Positions 55,586-64,000 of a stretch of 64,000 nt of DNA are shown here, piece by piece. This DNA comes from Aricia agestis (Eukaryota; Arthropoda; Insecta; Lepidoptera; Lycaenidae), in contig NC_056420.1 of assembly GCF_905147365.1 (NCBI RefSeq), positions 4,846,001-4,910,000 of the forward strand, in the 5' to 3' direction. The notes beneath the pieces are model-generated. The model was not told where the DNA came from. It was given only the letters and a program-made list of their open reading frames with translations, and made no database searches. The first letter of the stretch is position 1. Every line of letters starts with the position of its first letter. A program made the translations under genes and the position numbers.

Positions 55586-56214
55586 GTGAACTGCTCGTTC
55601 CCTGTAGGTAGGTATTTCGTGTTTACAATTCTAATATAAAAAAATAGCTAGGGTTCTGTTTACCCTTTAACTTGAAAATCGAAAGAACCTAATCCATAAT
55701 GTGCTACAGGCGCTATGCTAGTAATGGGAATTAATGCTATTTTCTATTAATTTCATTAACATGCTAATTTTAATGTCACAGCATGCTACGTGTTATTGTT
55801 TTACTATTTGCTAAAAACGCGGCATTGTGAATTATCGGTTCGAATCGCACCGCTCGCGACGAGGTAGGTGTTATTTCGCATCGAGTGAAAAATAGCAATT
55901 CATTCACAGTTAGCGCCGCGGTGCGTAAGGCATTCATTACACGCTTATGAAAGCGACAGTCAATTCCGTCAATCATGAATTATGTTTGACTGATGGTGAC
56001 TCATGGACTGACGAATGGTATTTCACGGTCACTCAATTCTCTTCAGTTTTATGTTAGTCAAAGCTAAAATTTTCAAAGGTATACGTTTCTAATGTTTGTC
56101 CTATTTTGTCAGATATGACAGCACTCACTCAAAATTCGTGACTGATGGTTGCATTAAAACAAAAATCAAGATATCCAGATTTTCGTCAATCAACTTCTTG
56201 TAACCGTCTGTCAT
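55586..56214. other. Unassigned spacer
   Basis: No gene or element ends seen. Confidence 0.35.
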
Positions 56215-56460
56215 CTTAAGGTGGCTTTCGGATCTTTGCCGCGAGCGACCGCGATCGGTGAAAATTCAAATAAAATACTACTTTATGACATAAAATATAA
56301 GTGTCATTTTCTACTGACATTATGGTGGCGACCCACGCTGCCGCCGGCGGCGGCGTAAAAGCTAGTAGGTAGAGTAATATGAAACCTACCGCCTATGTCA
56401 TAAAGTGGCATTTCGTTTGAAATTGTCGCTCGCGGCAAAGATCCGAAAGCAACCTTTACA
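56215..56460. mobile_element. Fold-back MITE with GC-rich centre
   Basis: AAGGTGGCTTTCGGATCTTTG and GCCGCGAGCGAC at the left pair with the right arm (GTCGCTCGCGGCAAAGATCC, GAAAGCAACCTT). Centre GCCGCCGGCGGCGGC. A related, opposite-centred copy begins at 63656. Confidence 0.82.
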
Positions 56461-56868
56461 CAGTAGGTTATCCATCAGTTACAGCCATGGCTGTGGTAAA
56501 ACTGACAGCAAAACCTACCGTGTAATGGATGCCTAACAGCGCAGACGTTTTATCATGATCGCAGACTATTGCTATACACGATAATATTAGCAATCATATT
56601 TTTAGCAAGTACAATTAATTTAATTACTGCCAATGCTATTTTACTAACAGTACCCCGTGCTACTTAAATGCGTCACTGCATGGGCTGTTCTACCTAGGTG
56701 CTATTACTATGTGTAGTTTAATTCACTTTACCTTCGCAAAATAACAATATATAGTTAGAAATATTGTTGTTTATTGATCATTAGTTGTCAACCCTCAATA
56801 ATTATTAATTAATTGATCATATACACGGACGTAAAAAAAATTGTGTTAACTTGACCTACTGATGGTAA

Positions 56869-56942
56869 AGCGGAGCGTCAAGTTGTCAAATGTGTGTTTT
56901 GTATACTTACAAAAAACACATTTGACAACTTGACGCTCCGCT
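56869..56942. repeat. Near-perfect hairpin, about 32-bp arms
   Basis: AGCGGAGCGTCAAGTTGTCA and complement, 10-base loop. Confidence 0.88.
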
Positions 56943-57752
56943 TCGCAGACGCCTGTTCGCGTAGGTTTGGCCTAAGCTTAAAAAATCATCTTTAGATACA
57001 AAATACACTGACTGCAAGTAACTAAATATAAATATAAATATTTTTTATTCTTTTTCCAATAAAACTAGACCTACAATCATACATCATCACTTTTATTTGT
57101 TTTAGTATGTTAATTTAAAGAGTATACACAAACTATAAATGCAATTTAGTAAACATGTAAATTGTAGAGGTGATCTGATGAGTCAGACTAAACCACACAT
57201 CCAACCAAAAAAAACATTAGAAACATTAGAAAAATGTTCTTTCATTAGAAAAAAAATGCCATTATGTCATTCTTCAAATGTCAAAATAGCTCCAACCCCA
57301 GTTAGGCAATATTACAGTCTGTCAAGAAAGTGTAGACGCAGTAGAAAATTTTGTAACCGTAATCAGTGATAATCACGCTCAAAAGATGTTTTTTTCTCTA
57401 TGTATTTCCATAGAGAACGCTTATACGATAAATACGATTAAATAAAGTTTTCATATTTTTAACATGATTTAAAAATTGCGTACAGTGTCTACTCTTTTTT
57501 CACAAGCTATTATATTCCATGATTCTTTTAACTGTGCTTTTTGCCACGATGTGCCATGTCTATTACATTATTCGTCTGAATTCTATATTTTAACGTTTAG
57601 CTAAATAGAACTAAATGAAGCGACCTTATCATATTATTAGATACTTATTTGAGTATTTCGTTCTTCAGAATTAATTAATACTAAATTGAGTGTTATCTAC
57701 GATTACCTACATTAATTTTTAGGCAACACAAAATGTGCTCTACATAATATAA
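56943..57752. other. Unassigned AT-rich spacer
   Basis: A 76-codon frame at 57139 has no recognised domain and sits in AT-rich DNA; I do not call it a gene. Confidence 0.35.
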
Positions 57753-57955
57753 TTTTATATCTTTAAACGAACAATTCTTGTATATATACACAAGAATTGG
57801 AATCTCGGAATCGGCTCCAACGATTTTCATGAAATTTAGTATATAGGGGGTTTCGGGGGCGATAGATCTATCTATCTATCTAGGAATAATTTTTAGAAAA
57901 TGTCATTTTATTCGTGTTTTATCGAATACCGAGAAAAGCTCGGTCAAATAGCTAG
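57753..57955 (+). mobile_element. Helitron-like element, CCGAG...CTCGG hairpin family
   Basis: 5' TTTTATATCTTTAAACGAAC; interior CCAACGATTTTCATGAAATT and TATCTATCTATCTAGG; 3' hairpin ACCGAGAAAAGCTCGGT followed by CAAATAGCTAG. Complete copy. Confidence 0.85.
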
Positions 57956-59655
57956 TAATACTTAATACGCGGATATAATACCACTACTTTACATTTGTTC
58001 TTATGAATGTGGGATATGTAAATCTACTACATTATTTTATACTACTTATATATCAATTTTCATTTTTCACGCTACTGTAATACACTATATTTTCATTCAT
58101 AAGCATACCATTTACTGCTCTACATAATATATATAGTCTTGTTTCAACTATGAAAAGTTACAATTGTAGAGCCTATTTCTCAACGCTATAATCTCGTAAA
58201 TTTCATAACAGACCTTCGTTTCGCTAACTCCATTTGTCAACTTCCCTGAGACGAATAGGATAGTGGAAATCGAAACAGCCTTAAAACTGGATAATTGGTT
58301 AAAACGATACGCGCTGGGTGGGGCGCGTTAGTTTCGCGGGAGATGCAAAACGTAGCGCGCGTATTTTTTAAACGCCACAGAGTCGCGCCATTTACTATTG
58401 TCAACACGTCGGTGTTCGAAATTTAAAATTAAAAAAGTTTCGTTTCGAATTACAAAGTTGTTTGCTTACATTTTTTTTAATTACAATTATAGAATAAACA
58501 AAAACTTAACAAATCTAAGATAAATAAATAGGTGTTATCCTAGATCCTAATCATATCTGGACGTTAAAAAAACCTATGCTCGCTAAACGGACTCGCGAAG
58601 AAAAATGCTATATGAGAGTGATATTTGACGTGGATTTTGTTTTGGTTTGTGATCTTCACTTTATTTTTGACTGTTTGTTTGTGGATATGGTCGCTGTTGC
58701 CCATCTGTGATAGATTTCGGTAAGATTTATTCAAATTTAACTTTCTAATGCTACAGTTAGAGAATATTATACTAAGTATTTATCTTATGTAGAGTAGATA
58801 TTGACTTACATAGAGTAGGTTAATATACCTACAACAGCAATCATTAGTTAATTTTATACACTGGATTGAAATTAGTTGGGAACGTTTTTCCCACGTTTTT
58901 CTTCGTTTACCAATTTTTTGTATGACGCTACGAACAGGTTTATTTTTTACTAGTAGTTGTGTTCGTGTACTTGAAATGATTAATTAGTTTTATTGAATGA
59001 CTTTATGTAATTTACAAGTAAAATAACAAGTTAATTTTAAGTTGATTATTTTAAAATTAAAAAGTTAAGAAAAATATTGTGTAATTTATCCTTCTTTCGT
59101 GAATTACAGATTTTCCGTTGAGTTAAAGAAATTTTCTTTTTATGATTTAAACGTCACGGCTAGTGCACGGAAGGGAACAAAAACAAAAAATATATAAAAT
59201 GCATTATCAGATGTACTTATATAAATTTCATTACGAGTAACCAAAGTTTCTTGTAAACTAAGAATATTTTAAAAGATTTAATGGCTTTCCTATTGTTTAA
59301 CTTAATTTTTAAAATAATTTTATTTATTGTTATAAACTTAAACGATTATATTATTAAATAAATAACTACCTCTAAAATAATATCACCTTGTCGAGAGAAT
59401 TTTAGTCGACGAAAATAAAATGACCTCAAAAGATCGAATTTTAAAATTGGAATGTTAGACCAGTGTACATAATTAATATTTTAAAAATAAATGTGTTTCC
59501 AAGGCAATAAATTTGTTTTCAACTAAATGACCATTTACATTACACTCGAACACAAATAGAGAATTTGAAGTCTAACACATTTAATTTGCAGGTATAATTT
59601 CCTTATCTAAAAAGTTTAGACGAATTTCATGATAAAAGACCGAATTTTATTAAAT
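57956..59655. other. Spacer with a possible non-coding first exon
   Basis: A relatively GC-rich stretch at 58300-58400 (GGGGCGCGTTAGTTTCGCGG) is followed by a potential donor TTTCG|GTAAGATT at 58719. This could be the promoter and 5' exon of a gene whose body lies beyond the window. No coding support. Confidence 0.25.
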
Positions 59656-59742
59656 TTCGTTTTGAGTTTCGGGAAAGGACGGTTCTCGTACGTAAAATAA
59701 TTTTCGCGCAACGAAGTCACGAATTGTGTTACAACGTCTAGT
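59656..59742 (+). mobile_element. Helitron 3' remnant
   Basis: TTTCGGGAAAGGACGGTTCTC, CGCGCAACGAAGTCACGAAT and AACGTCTAGTG: the end of the family at 44363, with the rest lost. Confidence 0.55.
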
Positions 59743-59869
59743 GCCCGCTAAACGATTTTTTTAACAATAATTGAAAAATGCAGTTCTTTTCCTGTAATTT
59801 ATATATTAAGAGTAACGATCTAAAATAAAAATAAAAAGTTTCGTTATTTTTATTTAACGTCAACGTTAT

Positions 59870-60276
59870 TATGAGCGAAAAACTTTGGATTCCTTTTGAC
59901 GAAAAATGCGGAAACGTAGGTGAATGAAATTTTGCATAGTTATAGTTTATATGGTGAAGGAATGCATCGAGCTTAAATATTATTTTGTAATTATGCTTTT
60001 AGCATAGGTACATTTTTTCAACAAATAAAACATTACACACACTACAATGTGCACACTATTATTATTACAATATTATTACTTTATGAATGACAAGCCTATA
60101 CATACCGCATACGAATTATACTCTTTTGTTTATGGTTGAAGTCTGTTGTCAAATTAAAATGGATTGTTGTTTTTTTATTAAATCTGAAATAGTCAATAAA
60201 TTAAACGGGCAGCCAAAAGAAGAAGATAATAATTAAATTTGGCCATCCGCCATAGCCATTGGGCGATCTCTAGTCT
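59870..60276 (-). mobile_element. Unclassified interspersed repeat, copy 3
   Basis: Inverted copy of 35545-36005 (GAGCGAAAAACTTTGGATTC to CCATTGGGCGATCTCTAGTC). Confidence 0.8.
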
Positions 60277-61115
60277 AAATAAAAAAGGACGTTAATTATT
60301 ATTTAATAAATACGGTAATAAGCAAATGGGGTATTTACCGCGTTAGCTCTGTTTAATTGAACAAAAACTACGTAGCTGCATGTGGCTGTTAATAAAAGAA
60401 CCTGACATCTATTGTTTACTAACAAACTATCATTACGCATCATCATTAGCCGTGAGTCGTTTATCTAGAAATATTTAAAAATCTCCTAATGGCTTATTAC
60501 TTTGTTCTTAAGAATATATAATATATTATTGAAATGAATACTTCCTTCATAAGATATAATATTTTAATATTATTCAAATAAAATCGAAATATTCCTCACC
60601 ATTTTACGAGTTTGCATTTTATCTAATTCTTTATGGTTATGTTTTATTTTCAAATATTTTTGCCAAAGGTGAAAAAAATCTAATGCGGTCATTTCATGCA
60701 AAGAGCACGCGCCACTTTGCGTAAATATAACGTGGATGTTTTTACTAGTAAGAGGCACGGACGTAAAAAAAGTACGGACGTAACCTTCTCTAATCACGAG
60801 TGAAGCCTAGTTATGGCCGCCCGTGTAGGACGTGTGCGTGATATGAGGGTTGCCATATAAATCATAAATTTCCCTACTTTTAAATTTTGTAAACTCAGAC
60901 AAGTTAAATGTATTTTTTATACTTATACATATTTTTATGTTTTTTTCGCTTCAGAAATGTAAGCGGTTGTTAAAGATGTCATAATGAAAATATTATTTTT
61001 ATGACACTATAGATAGAAAAAAAAAACACATATTACGTACGGAGAAGTATATTATTTACATAACATTATTAGTAATAATGATTATGTACAAACATTTACA
61101 ATAATAAAATTATTA
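60277..61115. other. Unassigned spacer
   Basis: 60755-60800 has CACGGACGTAAAAAAAGTAC and GAGTGAAGC, an inverted partner of 62675-62722. No gene. Confidence 0.45.
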
Positions 61116-61255
61116 CTAGCTATTTGACCGAGCTTTGCTCGGTATTCGATAAAACACGAATAAAATGTCATTTTCTAAAAATAATTCCTAGCTAGACAGA
61201 TTTATCGCCCCCGAAACCTATATAAGAAACCTGTATACGAAAAGATATAAGATAC
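61116..61255 (-). mobile_element. Helitron-like element, CCGAG...CTCGG family
   Basis: CTAGCTATTTGACCGAGCTTTG and CTCGGT at the left, GATATAAGATA at the right; part of the 5' half is deleted. Confidence 0.8.
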
Positions 61256-61599
61256 TTAAGTCCCGTAACCCGTACCTATCTTCAAACAATCAAGTAATGT
61301 TAAATAAATAATGGCTTGTTAAATCAGTTAACGGCCTGTTAGAACTATCGAGAGTTCTACCATGCGCTAACTTCAAATCAAATCACCTAACATGGTGTTA
61401 AATTTATTCCTGGTCTAGAGGTCCATTCAATATTTTCATTCCTACTAGGTCTCAATGACGCTCGGGTGACTACACCAATAGCACCTTCCCTCCCCTACTA
61501 CTGAAGGAAATCTAAGACAACAATTTTATCTATGGACGCTTCACACCACGTCAGTCTGACCCCGTGCTAAGTACCTGAAGGACTTGTGTTACGGGTACC
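61256..61599. other. Unassigned spacer
   Basis: No gene or element ends seen. Confidence 0.35.
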
Positions 61600-61797
61600 A
61601 AACAACGGATATATATTTAATACTGATATACTATACATATTATATTTAAGATTTTTATTATATGATACACATATTTAATACACACCCATGACCCAGGACC
61701 TTTGAAAACTTTTTGTTCCGTCGGCAGGATTCGAACCCGCGACCCCCGGCTTGAGCGACCGACAGCCCACCCACTGAGCCACAGAGGTCGTCAAACA
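61600..61797 (-). mobile_element. tRNA-derived SINE, family 2, with A and B boxes
   Basis: Minus strand: GACCTCTGTGGCTCAGTGGG (A box), CGGGTTCGAATCCTGCC (B box), then GGAACAAAAAGTTTTC and TCCTGGGTCATGGGTGTG and an AT-rich tail. The tRNA-like fold is not followed by a proper acceptor stem, so it is a SINE. Confidence 0.83.
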
Positions 61798-61879
61798 ACA
61801 GTTATATCCACTTTTGTAAATTAAGAAATTAATAGGGGTGTAGACTATTTTTAGGAAATATATTTATTTTACAGATGGA

Positions 61880-62039
61880 CCATCAAGGAAGTTGATTCCT
61901 ATGCAACTGACAGACCAACGTTATTTGGTCGAATACTTATGTCAATTCAATGTTAATTGTGATCTGTCGGCTGGGTTTGACGTAACGCAACCAAACTACT
62001 TATGTCCCCGATTTGCATAGGAATCAACTTCTCTGATAG
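61880..62039. mobile_element. MITE with 28-bp inverted ends, copy 2
   Basis: Same family as 14242-14404; differs by short indels (ATACTTATG against ATATG; loss of AAGTCGT). Confidence 0.83.
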
Positions 62040-63451
62040 TACATAAGTATTTTGTTACACCTAAAAATATGTATAAAAAATAAATACACTCTTATTTCAA
62101 TTTAAAAAATCACTTATTAAATATAAAAAATATTATAAAGTTATTAAGTAAAATATGTCCATTTTCGGTAATTCTATAATACAAACTGTCAAAAAAACAA
62201 TAATTTGTATTAGATTTCGTTTACTGTCTACACCCCTATTATTGTATTCCTGCCTAATTACTGGTCAATAGTATGCTAAATACTTACATGACACTAATAA
62301 AAGACAATAAAATTAATTATTTGATTATCTAAAAATAATTTAAAATTTTCCCCGGTTTGGGGAAAATTTCCCCACTTTGTTATGGACATTACTGACCTGT
62401 TGAAGTTGAATTAATATTTACATTATTTTATCAAAATACTTTAAAAATATGTTATCTTACCTATGAAATATTATTCCTTGGTGTTTTTTGTGTAAGGTTG
62501 TATTGTTCTTGCACCATTTTACAACACAAGATAGCATATTTATTTTTATTTATGAATGACAAAGATGTGTCACCGCGATGCAGTCTAATTGCGTAATGGC
62601 GGTACGATCGGCTTATTTCAGTGCGAGTGTGCGTGCAAGATGTGTACATATGATCGCCTGGGCTTATTAAGGGTGCTTCACTCATTTCTTAATGGCGATC
62701 CGTCCGTATTTTTTTTACGTCCGTGGTAAGAGGTATAATATTATTTCTGTAGATCTTAGTAGGTTCTAATCACTTGTTTATAAGCAGTAGTTCTCTAAAT
62801 ACTAAATAGGTGGCCACTTCAAAACATTGTACTCTAATTACTTCCTGTGGTACAACGGTACTCACTTACGTTACGTTATTGTAAACAAACTATTTTATTT
62901 ACAACACCGCTCCATAGAATCTGATATGCTCACTCCTTACAATGGTTTCTTACAGTAGGAACCACGGTCCAAACCAGGAAGCAAGTCACATAAACAAATC
63001 CCAAAATTGGTAATCTGACATTAGTTTGAACGACGAAATGATTCATAAAACTAATTCATGCTTATGTTAGTACAAAATATTAGTTAGGACTACCTATTCA
63101 ATGCTATTTTGCCTACTAAGTTTTTAAAATATTTTAATTGATAAAAAAAGTACAGCCAAACATACAACTCCTATTTTGGAAGTCGGTTAAAAGCAAATAT
63201 TAGTTTAGTTTTATCGCAAGAGAGACGAAGGACTTAAACTTTGGTCTAAATAATTAGTTGAATACCGTCAAATTTCAAGCTACGAACTTTGCTACGAAGT
63301 GCTACGAAATGTTTTCTTTTGTTCGTCAAGACGTATTCCTTCCTTTTAAAATATATTAATATAATATTTTGAGTTCTATTTAAAACAAATCTTCACTTAA
63401 AGTAGTTTTTTTCAGATAAAAAATAATTAAGTATTTGATTTTGATGCAATC
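62040..63451. other. Unassigned AT-rich spacer
   Basis: 62675-62722 is the inverted partner of 60755-60800. 63272-63315 has CTACGAA words. No gene. Confidence 0.4.
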
Positions 63452-63655
63452 CTTGGGCTGGCTGGATTTATATGCGTCCGCCCGAACGCGCGGTTTGGCG
63501 GCTAAAATGCGAAATTACATCAAATCAAATGTATTTTACGATTTATTTAAATAACGGCGCGGTTGTGCTCTCATTTACTTAATATATTTGCTTGTAATCT
63601 CGCGGCGTAGCCGCTGGACCGCGCGTTCGCGCCGTCGCATATAAATTCAGCCAAG
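63452..63655. mobile_element. Fold-back MITE
   Basis: Left CTTGGGCTGGCTGGATTTAT, ATGCG, CGAACGCGCGGT; right inverted CTTGGCTGAATTTATATGCG, CGAACGCGCGGT. About 204 bp. Confidence 0.82.
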
Positions 63656-63870
63656 ATGACTTTCCGATTTTTGCTGCGAGCCCCCGCGCCGACAAAAATT
63701 CAAATAAAATGCCGTGTTATGACATAGGCTTCATTTTACTCTACGCCTGCGCCACTAGCTTTTACGCCACAAGCGGCGGCAGCATGGGTGATGGGTCGCC
63801 ACACACATGTCAGTAGAAAATGATACCTATAGTACTTAATGATACCTATATGTCATTAACGGCCGTTCCC
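63656..63870. mobile_element. Fold-back MITE related to 56215, damaged
   Basis: ATGACTTTCCGATTTTTGCTGCG start, CAAATAAAATGCC and TTATGACATA interior, then GTCGCCACACACATGTCAGT. The right arm is reduced to AACGGCCGTTCC. Confidence 0.6.
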
Positions 63871-63871
63871 A

Positions 63872-64000
63872 ATATTTGATCTATCTCTGGTTTTGCCCTA
63901 CTAGAGATAGGAATAGCTCACATTAGACATTAGAGACATATATTTTATGTCAATTCTATGTTAGCTGCGATCGGTTGTATGTCAAACCAGAGATAGATTG
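63872..64000. mobile_element. Fold-back MITE running to the window edge
   Basis: GATCTATCTCTGGTTTTGCC at the left pairs with CAAACCAGAGATAGATTG at the very end; TAGAGATAGGAATAG inside. Confidence 0.7.

Noticed and set aside
61725..61797. Possible minus-strand tRNA gene
   Set aside because: Same reason: the head of a SINE with a conserved tail shared with 38700-38835.

Overview
The window is animal, almost certainly lepidopteran (moth or butterfly), genomic DNA. It is AT-rich, with short exons bounded by GT/AG introns. It is crowded with repeat types typical of Lepidoptera: Helitron-like elements ending in CTAG(T), tRNA-derived SINEs with ATT tails, Jockey/CR1-like LINEs, fold-back MITEs and a DIRS-like element. 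There is no bacterial gene organisation, no CRISPR array and no operon. All calls come from reading the sequence; no database search was run.

Region 1 (1-5348) holds the only host gene I can support. It is the 3' end of ash1, the trithorax-group histone H3 lysine-36 methyltransferase. Five plus-strand coding exons (143-312, 1008-1110, 1689-1856, 2289-2408, 5199-5348) join in frame to 236 codons and a stop. They encode most of the C-terminal BAH domain and the conserved tail of the protein. The introns carry a small fold-back MITE, a Helitron-like element, a broken LINE in sense orientation (about 2610-4905) and a solo LTR (4971-5153). A long AT-rich 3' UTR or flank follows, with several AATAAA motifs.

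Region 2 (about 8.5-17 kb) contains a palindrome, a three-copy 104-bp tandem repeat, and a three-level nest of insertions at 9642-11000. In the nest, a miniature LTR retrotransposon (TRIM, 4-bp target duplication) sits inside one hAT-like element, which sits inside another; both hAT-like elements keep 8-bp target duplications. SINE copies whose 3' ends match a LINE tail, a TTAA-bounded element and several Helitrons follow.

Region 3 (17.0-22.1 kb) is a decayed DIRS-like (tyrosine-recombinase) retrotransposon on the minus strand. Its reverse transcriptase, RNase H and recombinase remnants are recognisable, and the element is bounded by inverted repeats.

Region 4 (22.1-64.0 kb) is a dense collection of non-autonomous DNA transposons (mariner-like, hAT-like and Harbinger-like MITEs), Helitrons including one with a 128-bp internal tandem array, tRNA-derived SINEs, and LINE 3' fragments. 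No convincing host coding exon was found here. A TATA-type core promoter with a splice donor lies near 44.0 kb. A weak possible non-coding first exon lies near 58.7 kb.

I did not find a previously undescribed biological system. The most informative structures are the nested insertion, the TRIM family with its solo LTR in ash1, the DIRS-like element, the SINE/LINE tail sharing, the Helitron minisatellite, and several repeat pairs with intact target-site duplications.
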